A stretch of DNA of 64,000 nt from Rothia mucilaginosa ATCC 25296 (GTDB lineage: Bacteria > Actinomycetota > Actinomycetes > Actinomycetales > Micrococcaceae): the NCBI RefSeq assembly GCF_000175615.1, contig NZ_ACVO01000005.1, forward strand, positions 62,001 through 126,000, read 5' to 3'. This document shows positions 1 through 9,505 of this stretch, one piece after another (the first letter of the stretch is position 1; each line of letters begins with the position of its first letter). The notes under the pieces were generated by a model. It had not been told where the DNA came from and searched no databases. It saw only the letters and a program-made list of their open reading frames with translations. The position numbers were made by a program, and so were the translations under genes.

Positions 1-43
1 ATGCAGAAGAGAGCATAAAAACACTAAAAGATACTCTGCCGGG

Positions 44-80
44 TGGGGTAGGTGGTGGAAAGTGGGGTAAAGTGGAGGGG
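44..80 (+). promoter_or_regulatory. Probable MraZ operator (direct repeats)
   Basis: Four TGG-containing units begin at 44, 53, 63 and 73 (TGGGG, TGGTG, TGGGG, TGGAG), a 9-10 bp period on one strand. The last two lie in the context AAAGTGG-N3-AAAGTGG. MraZ proteins are known to bind tandem TGGGN units spaced by 5 nt, and AAAGTG units in mollicutes, upstream of their own operon. The array is 165 bp upstream of mraZ, so autorepression of the cluster is the natural inference. The promoter itself is not clear in the 43 bases before it. Confidence 0.7.
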
Positions 81-244
81 AAAGCTGAAAGTCAGTCCTA
101 TCGCCGTGCCCTCAAACAGACGGCGGAGGCGCCGGCCCGGCACACCCCGCCACCGGCACCTACAGGATTCGTGGAGCAACCACGCTCCCGCAGGCTTCAG
201 CACAATGGCACACATCAGGGGCACACATCGGGGAGGTGAAGTGA

Positions 245-676
245 ATGTTCTTAGGTACCTACTCGCCACGAATGGACGCCAAAGGACGCATCATCCTTCC
301 CGCCAAATTCCGTGAGGAACTCTCAGCAGGCCTCGTTCTGACCCGCGGTCAAGAACGATGCCTGTACGTTTTCCCCGCCGCAGAATTTGAACGCATCCAC
401 GAGCGGATGCGCACCGCGCCCCTGCCCGGACGAGCCGCCCGAGACTTCCTGCGAGTCTTCCTCTCAGGAGCCTCAGACGAACTGCCCGACAAGCAGGGAC
501 GCATCACCATCCCGCCGATACTGCGCCAATACGCAGGACTGACCGACAACCTCGTCGTCATCGGATCCGGAACCCGCGCAGAAATCTGGGATGCAGCCGC
601 CTGGGAGGAATACCTCGCCCGCACCGAAGCTGAATTTGCCTCCCTCGACGAGGACCCGTTCAGCCCGCTGCTCTAA
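245..676 (+). CDS. mraZ: Transcriptional regulator MraZ
   Basis: This 143-aa protein is the normal length for MraZ, the DNA-binding repressor that heads division and cell-wall clusters and controls its own operon. Two AbrB/SpoVT-like swapped-hairpin modules are visible. The first carries [14 protein letters not shown] near residue 10 and the second [14 protein letters not shown] near residue 83; these are the paired DxxGR signatures of the family. A GGGAGGTGAA ribosome site lies at 231-240, four bases before the ATG. The TGG repeat array at 44-80 is its likely operator. rsmH follows after 102 bp. Confidence 0.97.
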   Translation: MFLGTYSPRMDAKGRIILPAKFREELSAGLVLTRGQERCLYVFPAAEFERIHERMRTAPLPGRAARDFLRVFLSGASDELPDKQGRITIPPILRQYAGLTDNLVVIGSGTRAEIWDAAAWEEYLARTEAEFASLDEDPFSPLL

Positions 677-778
677 CCGGCTTTGCCGGTGTAGCAGCTA
701 CCACCCGGCATCTCTCTATCACCACCGCACCACTCTTCCGTAAACCTTCCCGCAGGACAAACTCTCACAGGAGCACCC

Positions 779-1843
779 ATGAGCGTAGACCACGCCCCCG
801 AAACCGGTACGACCGCATCCGGCGCTGCCGCCAAGGTCACCGGCGCATCCATTGAGAACCTCTCCCAGCGTGAAGCCAGCGAACGTCACGTGCCCGTCAT
901 GCTGGACCGCTGCATTAACCTGCTGGCACCCGGCATTGAACGCGCCGTTGAGGAGCGCGGCACCGCCTACGTTATTGATGGCACCCTCGGCATGGGCGGT
1001 CACTCCGAGGCGCTGCTTGAACGCTTCGAAAACCTTGTACTCATCGGCATTGACCGCGACCTGCAAGCGCACGCCATCGCCGGTGAGCGCCTGGCGCGCT
1101 TCGGTGACCGATTCGTGCCCGTCCACGCCGTCTACGATGAGATTGACCGCGCTATGGAAACCGCAGGCGTGCAGGGTATTGATGGCATCCTGATGGACCT
1201 AGGCGTCTCCTCCATGCAGCTGGACGAACGCACCCGAGGCTTCGCCTACTCCTACGACGCACCCCTGGACATGCGCATGAACTCCGAAGACGAGCTCACC
1301 GCCCGCATCGTCGTCAACGAATACAGCGAAGATCAGCTACGCCGCATTATCCGCAATTGGGGCGAAGAGAAGTTCGCATCGCGTATCGCCCGCGCCATCT
1401 GTACCGCCCGCGCCAACGCACCCCTGGAAACCACCGGTGAGCTCGTGCGCATTATCCAGAAGGCTGTGCCAGTCGCCGCGCAGCGTACCGGCGGCCACCC
1501 CGCCAAGCGTACCTTCCAGGCGTTGCGTATCGAAGTGAACCACGAACTGGAAGCCCTCGAACGCGCCGTACCGGCAGCCCTGGAGGCGCTCAACCTCGGC
1601 GGCCGATTCGTCGCCATGAGCTACCACAGCCTCGAAGACAAAATCGTCAAGAGGGCACTGACCGCAGAGGCAACCTCCAAGGCACCCAAGGGCTTCCCGG
1701 TAGAGCTTGAAGAGCACAAGCCCACCGTCAAAATCATTACCCGCGGCGCCGAACCGCCTACCGACGAGGAAATCGAACAGAACTCTCGCGCCGCCAGCGC
1801 CAAGTTGCGCGCCGCCGAGAAGATCCGCATCCCCGCCAAGTAG
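779..1843 (+). CDS. rsmH: 16S rRNA (cytosine(1402)-N(4))-methyltransferase RsmH
   Basis: A 354-aa SAM-dependent methyltransferase that N4-methylates C1402 in the decoding centre of 16S rRNA, formerly MraW. HVPVMLDR is near residue 37 and the SAM-binding loop [13 protein letters not shown] near residue 65. [10 protein letters not shown] follows, and [10 protein letters not shown] lies in the C-terminal part, all family hallmarks. AGGAG lies just upstream of the ATG. Its position between mraZ and the ftsL-like gene is the standard dcw order. The N-terminal ~30 residues are a poorly conserved Ala/Thr-rich extension. Confidence 0.96.
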   Translation: MSVDHAPETGTTASGAAAKVTGASIENLSQREASERHVPVMLDRCINLLAPGIERAVEERGTAYVIDGTLGMGGHSEALLERFENLVLIGIDRDLQAHAIAGERLARFGDRFVPVHAVYDEIDRAMETAGVQGIDGILMDLGVSSMQLDERTRGFAYSYDAPLDMRMNSEDELTARIVVNEYSEDQLRRIIRNWGEEKFASRIARAICTARANAPLETTGELVRIIQKAVPVAAQRTGGHPAKRTFQALRIEVNHELEALERAVPAALEALNLGGRFVAMSYHSLEDKIVKRALTAEATSKAPKGFPVELEEHKPTVKIITRGAEPPTDEEIEQNSRAASAKLRAAEKIRIPAK

Positions 1844-1864
1844 AAGAATAGAAAGCGAAGAAGA

Positions 1865-2839
1865 GTGAGCACCCAGCACGCATCCCCGCGCCCCACCCGC
1901 GCCCAGGGCGCCCCGCGGAGTCGACGCGCCGGTTCCTCGCGCCCTGCCGCCGGCACCCCCGGCGCCGTTGGCTCTACCCGCGCATCCTCTACTGGTGGTT
2001 CTACCGGGGCGAGCCGCGCCTCCACTCGAGCCCACTCCGGTCGTACCCGCACCGCGCGTCTGGAGCCGGTCACCGCATCCCAGCCGGTGGTCCGCCCCGT
2101 CAGCACCGCAGCATCGCACGGCGGTAAGCGCACCTCGACGAATGCGAGCCGTGTGCCCTCGAGCGTTCGTGCGGCAGCCCGCACCGAAGAGCCCCGCGAG
2201 GAGAAGCCGAAGTCGCGTCACCCGCTCTCGACCGTGCGCCGCCGAGCCCGTAAGCTCAGCCCGCCCACCATGCTCGCTGTTTTTGCGGCAATCCCGCTGA
2301 CCCTGGTCTTTATTCTGTTGCTCAACGTGCTGATTGTGACCCGACAGTACGACATGGTGGATTTGCGCGCGCAGGAGCAGCAGCTTGTGCAAGAAAACCA
2401 GGCTCTGCAGCAGGAGATTGGCTTCAAGGAAGCTCCGCAGGATTTGGCGATACGCGCCAGTACCCTGGGCATGTTTGTGAGCTCTTCGCAGGCGACCCTG
2501 AACCTGCAGTCCTCCACGATTGAGGGCACCCCCGCCCCGGTGGCAAGCCCGACCGGTGCTGAGGGAAACAAGCAGGAGAACCTGATTTCGCCTCCGGCAG
2601 CTGGATCGAACGAAAGCTACGCCAAGGGCATCGTGGATGCGGATAAGTCCGTTCAGCAGCGCCACGGCCAGGCGAGCGCGGCGGCTAAGGCATCTGCAAG
2701 CGCCTCGGTAAGCCCCGCTCAGCAGGCCAACCCCACTCAGCAGGCTAACCCGACCCAGCCTGCACCGAGTGCCTCGGCTAGCTCTGCTACCGCACCGAGC
2801 GCCGCTCAGCAGCCCGCAGCAAGCCAAGCTGCACGATAA
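1865..2839 (+). CDS. ftsL: FtsL-like septum protein with long disordered tails
   Basis: A 324-aa protein at the FtsL position between rsmH and ftsI. It starts with GTG, 21 bp after rsmH. Residues 1-130 are a basic Arg/Ser/Thr/Ala-rich cytoplasmic tail. One membrane helix spans about 136-158, followed by a short coiled coil (about 161-188, EQQLVQENQALQQE) of the kind FtsL uses to pair with FtsB. The C-terminal ~90 residues are Ala/Ser/Gln-rich with repeated QQANPTQ units. FtsL usually has about 100-120 residues, so both ends are strongly enlarged. The assignment rests on position and topology, not on a sequence motif. Confidence 0.8.
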   Translation: MSTQHASPRPTRAQGAPRSRRAGSSRPAAGTPGAVGSTRASSTGGSTGASRASTRAHSGRTRTARLEPVTASQPVVRPVSTAASHGGKRTSTNASRVPSSVRAAARTEEPREEKPKSRHPLSTVRRRARKLSPPTMLAVFAAIPLTLVFILLLNVLIVTRQYDMVDLRAQEQQLVQENQALQQEIGFKEAPQDLAIRASTLGMFVSSSQATLNLQSSTIEGTPAPVASPTGAEGNKQENLISPPAAGSNESYAKGIVDADKSVQQRHGQASAAAKASASASVSPAQQANPTQQANPTQPAPSASASSATAPSAAQQPAASQAAR

Positions 2840-2901
2840 ACAATATTGACCACAGGATGCGTAGCATCACCGATAGACTAGACCAGCGAAAGGACCACCG
2901 C

Positions 2902-4767
2902 ATGAGCTCCGACGCGCGTAAGAACGCGAACGAATCGGCATCCGGTCAGCCGGATCTGACCCGCCGTGGCTTCGTCGCAGGCGCCGCAGCCACCTGCGCT
3001 CTGGGCGTTATCGGTGCGAACCTGTTTATCCGTCAGGGCTTTGACCCCGGTGCGGTGGCGAATGCGTCCCGTCAGAAGCGTCTGCGCTCGCAGGTGCTGC
3101 CTGCTGTGCGTGGCCAGATTCTCGATATCAACGGTAACGTTATGGCGCGTACCGTGCAGCGTTATAACCTGACCGCAGATCAGAGCGCCGTGGCGACCTT
3201 CAAGCGTTACAACGAGGACCGCACCCAGAAGATTGAGGTCACCCCCAACCAGCTGGTGTACGAGATGGTCGATATTCTCAAGACCGTTGACCCGGGCATT
3301 ACCGACGAGTTCATCAAGTCCAAGCTGGACGGCACCTCCAAGTACTCGGTGATTAAGGCAAATATCACCCCGGAAATTTTCAATAAGATTGATGCTCTGG
3401 GTGCGCCCTTCATCTACGGTGAGGCATTCTCCCAGCGCCTGTACCCCAACGGTAGTGTGGGTGGCTCCGTGGTCGGCAAGTACAACATTGTTGAAGAGGC
3501 TGACGGCAACGGCAAGGGCGGCACGGTGTCCCGTAACTTCTCGGTGGGCATTGAGCGTGTCTTCGAGAAGGAGCTTGCCGGTACCCCCGGTGAGCGTACC
3601 TACGAGATTAGTGCTGATGGTGTGCGTATCCCCGTGGCGAAGGAAGAGCAGCGCCTGGCGGTGGACGGTAAGAATATTCGTCTGACCATTAACCGTGATG
3701 TGCAGTATTTTGCGCAGCAGGTGGTACGTGCCCGCGCTGAGGAGCTGAAGGCTGAATGGTGTACCGCCATTGTTATGGATGTGCGTGACGGCTCCATTTT
3801 GGCTCTCGCTGATTCCTCTACGATGGACCCGGGTGCGGCAACCATTGAGGATGCGGCGGACATGACTCCGCGCGCTATTTCGCAGAACGTGGAGCCCGGT
3901 TCGACCGAGAAGATGCTGACTTCTTCGGCGCTGATTGAGCAGGGCCTGACGACTCCGACTAGCGTGTATGATGTGCCCGCGACCCTCACGATTGACGGCC
4001 AGACTTTCAAGGACGCGTTTGAGCACGGGGCGCAGCGGCGTACTTTCTCGGGCATTATTACGGACTCGATGAACACCGGTACGGTGCTGGTTGGTCAGAA
4101 GCTCAGCAAGGAAGAGCGCTACAACTGGTTGAAGAAGTACGGCGTCGGTGAGTTTACCGGCATTGAGCTGACCGGTGAGCAGCAGGGCCTGATCGCCGAT
4201 TGGCGTGATTGGGACGGCCGTCAGCAGTACACGGTGCTGTTCGGTCAGGGCGTTGCGCAGACTCCGCTGCAGACCGCCATGATTTTCCAGGCGCTGGGCA
4301 ATAAGGGTGTTCGTCTGAAGCCGCGCATTGTGGACGCGATCATTGACGCGGACGGTACCGAACATAAGCGTGCCGTGGAGCCTGGCGAACGCATGGTGAG
4401 TGAGCAAACTGCCGCCTCCTGTCTGACTCTCATGGAGAACGTGGTGGAGCAGGGCCATGCCCGTCCGGCGAAGGTGACCGGCTACCGCGTGGGCGGTAAG
4501 ACCGGTACCGCGGAAGCTCCGAGTGAGAAGGGCGGCTACGACGGCAACACGACCTCCTTTATTGGTGTGGCGCCGATTGAGAACCCGCAGTTCTTGGTGG
4601 CGGTGACCATGCAGCGTCCTGAAGGTAGCGTGGGTACGAACGGTACGACGGCTGAGTTCTCCAAGATTATGGAGAAGACTCTGCACACCTATAATGTGCC
4701 GCGTTCTACCGGTGAACCGGAGTTGATTCCGCTTTTTGCTGAGGATAGCCCCAATAAGACGAGCTAA
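2902..4767 (+). CDS. ftsI: Septal peptidoglycan transpeptidase FtsI (class B PBP)
   Basis: A 621-aa class B penicillin-binding protein that cross-links septal peptidoglycan as partner of FtsW. The catalytic motifs are all present: S334-T-E-K337, S389-M-N391 and K533-T-G. The start at 2902 is chosen because AAAGGA lies just upstream; an in-frame ATG at 2857 has none and crowds the ftsL stop. The N-terminus is unusual: TRRGFVA at residues 20-26 followed by an Ala-rich hydrophobic helix resembles a twin-arginine signal anchor. A dimerisation domain separates the anchor from the C-terminal transpeptidase domain. Confidence 0.95.
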   Translation: MSSDARKNANESASGQPDLTRRGFVAGAAATCALGVIGANLFIRQGFDPGAVANASRQKRLRSQVLPAVRGQILDINGNVMARTVQRYNLTADQSAVATFKRYNEDRTQKIEVTPNQLVYEMVDILKTVDPGITDEFIKSKLDGTSKYSVIKANITPEIFNKIDALGAPFIYGEAFSQRLYPNGSVGGSVVGKYNIVEEADGNGKGGTVSRNFSVGIERVFEKELAGTPGERTYEISADGVRIPVAKEEQRLAVDGKNIRLTINRDVQYFAQQVVRARAEELKAEWCTAIVMDVRDGSILALADSSTMDPGAATIEDAADMTPRAISQNVEPGSTEKMLTSSALIEQGLTTPTSVYDVPATLTIDGQTFKDAFEHGAQRRTFSGIITDSMNTGTVLVGQKLSKEERYNWLKKYGVGEFTGIELTGEQQGLIADWRDWDGRQQYTVLFGQGVAQTPLQTAMIFQALGNKGVRLKPRIVDAIIDADGTEHKRAVEPGERMVSEQTAASCLTLMENVVEQGHARPAKVTGYRVGGKTGTAEAPSEKGGYDGNTTSFIGVAPIENPQFLVAVTMQRPEGSVGTNGTTAEFSKIMEKTLHTYNVPRSTGEPELIPLFAEDSPNKTS

Positions 4768-4850
4768 AGGTGAGCGGGGGAGAGGCGCCCGGTAGCTGAT
4801 TCGTGATGAAGAAGCGCCGGTACTGAACACCTGTCGAAGCCTAAAGACCG

Positions 4851-4856
4851 TAGAAT
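4851..4856 (+). promoter_or_regulatory. Possible -10 element upstream of murE
   Basis: TAGAAT lies 79 bp before the murE start in the 168-bp gap after ftsI. The same hexamer appears before argS, panB and nrdR in this window. I cannot see a good -35 at 16-18 bp, so this is a weak call for a promoter internal to the cluster. Confidence 0.3.
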
Positions 4857-4935
4857 ATTGAATGACCCTGTGTGCCTTGAGCGCATTGACCATACAGAGC
4901 TCACCGCTTCGGACAGCGGAGAGGAAAGAAGGACG

Positions 4936-6681
4936 ATGGATACCGCATCTCACGCACCCGGCCAGAACCTGCTGGGCGGCGACGCTCAGACTCTGCGCCC
5001 GAATTCTGTGCACCCGGTGAGTTTGGCGCACCTTCGCGAACATCTGCAGGGCTTGGGCGCTCAGGTGAGTTCCCAGCCGGCTAGCGGCGTTCAGGGTTCT
5101 GAATCTGGTGAATCCGTTGAGGTCACTGGTATCAGCATGGACTCCCGAGGCGTTCGCCCGCAGGACCTGTACGTGGCTCTGCCCGGTGCGAAGGTGCACG
5201 GTGCGCAGTTTGCTGAGGCTGCGTTGAAGCTGGGTGCTTCCGCTATTTTGACGGATGCTGCCGGTGCGCAGCTGCTGGGTGAGGCGCCGGTGCCTGTCCT
5301 GGTGACTGAGAACCTGCGTGAGTATGTCGGTCCGTTGGCGGCGCTGATTTATGGTTCGGCGTCGTTCCCCGCTACCCACCGTTACGCGGTGACCGGTACG
5401 AACGGTAAGACCACCTCCACCTACATGTTGGAGTCGGTGTTCCGCACCGGCCTGGGTGTGAAGACGGGTCTGATTGGCACTATTCAGATTCTGATTGATG
5501 GTGTGTCGGTTCCTTCGAAGATGACCACCCCGGAGTCTCCTCACGTGCATTCTCTGCTGACGATTATGGGTCAGCATCAGGTGCGTTGCGCGGCGATGGA
5601 GGTGTCTTCGCACGCGATTGATTACCACCGTGTGGACGGCGTGAAGTATGCGGTTGCTGGCTTCACGAACCTGACCCAAGACCACCTGGATCTGCACGGC
5701 ACCATGGAGCATTACTTTGAGTCGAAGGCGCAACTGTTCACTCCTGAGCGTGCTGAGCTTGCGGTGATTACTGCTGATGACGAGTGGGGCGAGAAGATGT
5801 TCTCCGCCGCTTGCGAGCAGATGGGTGCGCAGCAGGTGCACCGCCTGGTGACTGCTCGCGGTGCCGGTCTGGCTGAGGTGCCCGCAGAGTTTGGTGCCCG
5901 CGACTGGGCTGTGGTGAAGGTTCAGCGTGAAGGCCTGGGCCACCGCTTCCACGTGGCTAATGGCGTCGGTGAGAGCGTTGAATGCTACACCGGTCTGCCC
6001 GCTGACTTTAACGTTTCGAATGCTGCGCTGGCGGCTCTCATGGCGTACCTGGACACTGACTCCGCTGAGCGTGAGCGCCTGCTGCCTGAGCTGGCGTCCG
6101 GTTCGGCCCTGACTCCGGTGGTTCCGGGCCGTATGCAGCTGATTTCCTTGGCTCCGCACGCGATTGTGGACTTTGCACACAACCCGGACGGTCTGACCCG
6201 CGCTCTGGAGGCAATGGACCGCCCCGGCGACGGTAAGGTCATGATTGTTTTCGGCGCGACCGGTGAGCGTGACCAGCTCAAGCGCCCGATTATGGGTGCG
6301 ATTGCGGCACAGTACGCAGATATTGTGGTTGTGACTGATGACGACCCGCACGGTGAGGCGCCCGAGCCGATTCGTGCCGCCGTTGAGGAGGGCGCGCAGA
6401 AGGCTGAGAACCGCCGAGCCACCCAGATCCTGAATATTTCTCCGCGTGCCGCCGCTATTGATGCGGCAATTGCCCTGGCGGGCGAGCATGACGCCATCCT
6501 GATTGCTGGCCGCGGCCACGAAACCGAACAGGATGTTGACGGCGTGGATATCGCCCTGGACGACCGCGTTGAAACCGCCCGTGCCCTGCGTGCGCACGGT
6601 TTCGAGATTCTGCCTGACTACCAGCGCATGCTCGATGAAAGTGACTCTAAGATCGCTGAAAGTATGGTGAAGAATGATTAA
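4936..6681 (+). CDS. murE: UDP-MurNAc-tripeptide synthetase MurE (probably L-lysine-adding)
   Basis: A 581-aa Mur ligase adding the third stem-peptide residue to UDP-MurNAc-L-Ala-D-Glu in the cytoplasm. The ATP loop TGTNGKTT carries K158, and EVSSHAIDYHR and FTNLTQDHLDLHG follow. At residues 468-472 the substrate motif is DDDPH, not the DNPR of meso-diaminopimelate enzymes. The diaminopimelate-binding arginine is therefore absent, which fits an L-lysine-type wall as in Micrococcaceae. The ATG at 4936 follows GAGGAAAGAAGG; an upstream TTG (4858) has no ribosome site. The 3' end overlaps murF by 8 nt. Confidence 0.95.
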   Translation: MDTASHAPGQNLLGGDAQTLRPNSVHPVSLAHLREHLQGLGAQVSSQPASGVQGSESGESVEVTGISMDSRGVRPQDLYVALPGAKVHGAQFAEAALKLGASAILTDAAGAQLLGEAPVPVLVTENLREYVGPLAALIYGSASFPATHRYAVTGTNGKTTSTYMLESVFRTGLGVKTGLIGTIQILIDGVSVPSKMTTPESPHVHSLLTIMGQHQVRCAAMEVSSHAIDYHRVDGVKYAVAGFTNLTQDHLDLHGTMEHYFESKAQLFTPERAELAVITADDEWGEKMFSAACEQMGAQQVHRLVTARGAGLAEVPAEFGARDWAVVKVQREGLGHRFHVANGVGESVECYTGLPADFNVSNAALAALMAYLDTDSAERERLLPELASGSALTPVVPGRMQLISLAPHAIVDFAHNPDGLTRALEAMDRPGDGKVMIVFGATGERDQLKRPIMGAIAAQYADIVVVTDDDPHGEAPEPIRAAVEEGAQKAENRRATQILNISPRAAAIDAAIALAGEHDAILIAGRGHETEQDVDGVDIALDDRVETARALRAHGFEILPDYQRMLDESDSKIAESMVKND

Positions 6682-8293
6682 GCTCAGCGCCGCCCAGATT
6701 ATTGAGGCAACCGGCGGCACCGCTATCGGCCTGGAGGGCCGTGAGGAGCAGGTGTTCGCAGACTTCGCCACCACCGACTCCCGCGAGGTGCAGACCGGTA
6801 CCCTGTTCGTGGCGAAGCCCGGTGCGGTCACTGACGGCCACAGGTTCATCCCCATGGCATTTGAGAGGGGCGCGACCCTGGCGCTGGTCGAGCGTGAAGT
6901 ACTCGACGAGCAGGGCGTGCCCTACCCGAGCATCCAGGTGCCCGATGTGGTGCTGGCGATGGGCGATTTGGCGCGCTACTCCATTGAGCAGATGCGCGCT
7001 CAGGGTGAGCTGACCGTTATCGGCATTACCGGTTCTGCCGGTAAGACCACCACCAAGGACCTTCTTGCCGCCATTTTCACCCCGGAGGGCCCGACCGTTG
7101 CCCCGGTCGGCTCCTACAACAGTGAGGTGGGCGTGCCCCTGACCGTTTTCCGTGCGGATGAGTCCACCCGCTACCTGGTCATTGAGATGGGTGCCGACCA
7201 CGTGGGCAACATCGAGTACCTGGCGAATATTGCGCACCCTGATCACGGCGCAATCCTGAAGGTTGGTACCGCGCACGCTGGCGAGTTCGGCGGCGTGGAC
7301 AATATTGAGCGCACCAAGGGTGAGCTGGCTGAGGGCGTTCAGCCGACCGGCTCCCTGGCTCTGAACGCTGACGATGAGCGCGTGCTACGCATGGCGTCGC
7401 GTTCGGTTGCACCCATTACGTACTTCGGCGTGGGCGAGAAGACCGGCGCGAACGGTCAGCCCTACGAGCGTTACGTGGCGGCACTGAATCTGCGCACCAC
7501 CGATGCCGGTTGCCCCGAGTTCACTCTGCGCCTGCCTGACGGTAGCGAGTACGAGATTTCCTCGCAGCTGATCGGTGAGCACCACGTGCACAACCTGCTG
7601 GCTGCGGCGACTGTCGCCTACAACAGCGGTATTTCCGGTGAGAAGATTGCTCGCGCGCTCAATAAGGCAGCGGCAGCTTCGAAGTGGCGTATGGCTCGTA
7701 CCGACCGCGCCGATGGCGTGACCGTCATTAACGACGCCTACAACGCGAACCCTGAGTCGATGGCGGCTGCACTGCGCACTCTGGCGCAGCTGGGCCGCAC
7801 CGTTGACCCTGCGACCGGTCAGCCGCACCGCACCTGGGCTGTTCTGGGCGCCATGCTGGAGCTCGGTGACGCCTCCGTGGAGGAGCACGACCGCATCGGC
7901 CGCCTCGTGGTGCGCATGAACATTTCCAAGCTGATTGCTGTGGGCGACGAGACGAAGCCCACCTACAATGCGGCTCACCTGGAAGGCTCCTGGGGTAATG
8001 AAGCGACCTGGGTGAAGACCCCGGAAGAGGCAGAGCAGATTCTGCGCGCCGAGGTCCGCCCCGGCGACATTGTGCTCTTCAAGTCCTCGAACGGCGCGAA
8101 GCTGGGCATTCTGGGTGACCAGGTTGCTTTCGCTGAGTACACCTTCGGCGCTGAGGAAGAGCAGGCACCGACCTGGCTTTCTGCCGGTGACTTTGTTGAA
8201 ACCACCGATTTGAGCGACCACCTTGCCGCTCACCTGGACGGCGCCGCTAACGACGACCGTACTTCGACCGAACAGACCACGAACGAAGGGTAG
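6674..8293 (+). CDS. murF: UDP-MurNAc-tripeptide:D-Ala-D-Ala ligase MurF
   Basis: A 539-aa Mur ligase that adds D-alanyl-D-alanine to complete the UDP-MurNAc-pentapeptide. The ATP loop GITGSAGKTTTKD contains K124. The MurF-type segment VINDAYNANPESM and GAMLELGDASVEEH follow, then a typical C-terminal domain. It overlaps murE by 8 nt and is separated from mraY by 6 nt, so translation is probably coupled. It is somewhat longer than the usual ~460-480 residues, with about 40 extra residues at the C-terminus rich in Asp, Thr and Glu. Confidence 0.95.
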   Translation: MIKLSAAQIIEATGGTAIGLEGREEQVFADFATTDSREVQTGTLFVAKPGAVTDGHRFIPMAFERGATLALVEREVLDEQGVPYPSIQVPDVVLAMGDLARYSIEQMRAQGELTVIGITGSAGKTTTKDLLAAIFTPEGPTVAPVGSYNSEVGVPLTVFRADESTRYLVIEMGADHVGNIEYLANIAHPDHGAILKVGTAHAGEFGGVDNIERTKGELAEGVQPTGSLALNADDERVLRMASRSVAPITYFGVGEKTGANGQPYERYVAALNLRTTDAGCPEFTLRLPDGSEYEISSQLIGEHHVHNLLAAATVAYNSGISGEKIARALNKAAAASKWRMARTDRADGVTVINDAYNANPESMAAALRTLAQLGRTVDPATGQPHRTWAVLGAMLELGDASVEEHDRIGRLVVRMNISKLIAVGDETKPTYNAAHLEGSWGNEATWVKTPEEAEQILRAEVRPGDIVLFKSSNGAKLGILGDQVAFAEYTFGAEEEQAPTWLSAGDFVETTDLSDHLAAHLDGAANDDRTSTEQTTNEG

Positions 8294-8299
8294 CGCTTT

Positions 8300-9505
8300 A
8301 TGATTACCGTGCTGATTGCTGGAATCTTCGGATTCCTCATCTCCCTCACCGCGCTGCCGGTGTTCATCAAGAAGATGAAGTCCCTCAAGCTCGGCCAGCT
8401 CATCCGTGAGGAAGGCCCGGCGGCCCACCAGCATAAGGCGGGCACCCCCACCATGGCGGGTCTGATCTTCATCCCCGCGGCGATTCTCGCCTACTTCTTG
8501 ACCCTGGCGGTGAGCGCGCTGCTCTTCGGTACCGCGCCGGTACCGACCGCTACCGCGTGGCTGACCATCGCCTTCACCCTGGGCATGCTCGGTGTGGGCG
8601 CGGCGGACGACATCATGAAGTTCCGCAATAAGGGCAACGAGGGCCTGACCGAGAAGCAGAAGACCATTGGTCTTCTGGGCGTGACCCTGCCCTTCGCGTA
8701 CCTGGCGTTCCAGTTCCCGAATGAGTCGGGTGCTCGTCCGGCGTCGACCGCTATCTCTTTCGTACGTGACCTGCCCATTGACCTGTTCGCGGCGGGTGCG
8801 GTTTTCGGCTCCATCCTGCTGGTTGGTTGGATTACCCTCATCTCCCTGTCCGGTACGAACGCTGTGAACTTCACCGATGGTCTGGACGGCCTGGCTGGCG
8901 GCATCATGATGACCATCTTCTCCGGCTACCTGACCATCAGCATCTGGCAGTACGTGCACGCCTGCTCCGCTGGCGCTGGCACCGCCTGCTACGATGTGCG
9001 CGACCCCGGTTCGCTGGCGCTGATTGCTGCTTCCCTGGTGGGTTCGCTGGCTGGCTTCCTCTGGTGGAACGTGTCGAAGGCACAGATCTTCATGGGCGAC
9101 TCCGGCTCCCTGGCATTGGGCGGCGCAATGGTTGCTTTCGCACTGTTCACCCGCACCGAGCTGCTTCTGCTGGTCATCGCTCTGATTCCCGTGCTGGAAG
9201 TGTTCTCTGTGATTGTGCAGAAGTTCGTGTTCAAGACCAGCCGTAAGCGTTCGGTGGCAGCGGGGGAGAAGCCCCTACACGCGCACCGTTACTTCCGTAT
9301 GACCCCCTTCCACCATCACATGGAGAAGGTCGGCGTCAACGGCAAGTACTCAATTGATAAGCGAGGCATTGCCCCCGGTACCGTCAGCAGCGGCGAAGTG
9401 AACTCCGTGTTCCGCCTCTGGGTTGTTAATGCCCTCTGCGTGCTCGTTGCCCTGGCGCTGTTCTTCGGTGACTGGTTCTCGCAGACTTCTGGAGTGATTC
9501 ACTAA
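8300..9505 (+). CDS. mraY: Phospho-MurNAc-pentapeptide transferase MraY
   Basis: A 401-aa polytopic membrane enzyme transferring phospho-MurNAc-pentapeptide to undecaprenyl phosphate to make lipid I. Family motifs are clear: the cytoplasmic GTPTMAG near the N-terminus, NFTDGLDGLAGG, MGDSGSLALGG, and the histidine cluster in FRMTPFHHHMEK. About ten hydrophobic helices can be drawn. Its stop overlaps the murD start by one base (TAATG), indicating a single transcription unit murE-murD. Confidence 0.97.
   Translation: MITVLIAGIFGFLISLTALPVFIKKMKSLKLGQLIREEGPAAHQHKAGTPTMAGLIFIPAAILAYFLTLAVSALLFGTAPVPTATAWLTIAFTLGMLGVGAADDIMKFRNKGNEGLTEKQKTIGLLGVTLPFAYLAFQFPNESGARPASTAISFVRDLPIDLFAAGAVFGSILLVGWITLISLSGTNAVNFTDGLDGLAGGIMMTIFSGYLTISIWQYVHACSAGAGTACYDVRDPGSLALIAASLVGSLAGFLWWNVSKAQIFMGDSGSLALGGAMVAFALFTRTELLLLVIALIPVLEVFSVIVQKFVFKTSRKRSVAAGEKPLHAHRYFRMTPFHHHMEKVGVNGKYSIDKRGIAPGTVSSGEVNSVFRLWVVNALCVLVALALFFGDWFSQTSGVIH

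Noticed and set aside
2878..6855. A 1325-codon open frame on the minus strand opposite ftsI and murE
   Set aside because: It is the mirror of two well-supported genes in GC-rich DNA, has low-complexity composition and no start signals or known domains.
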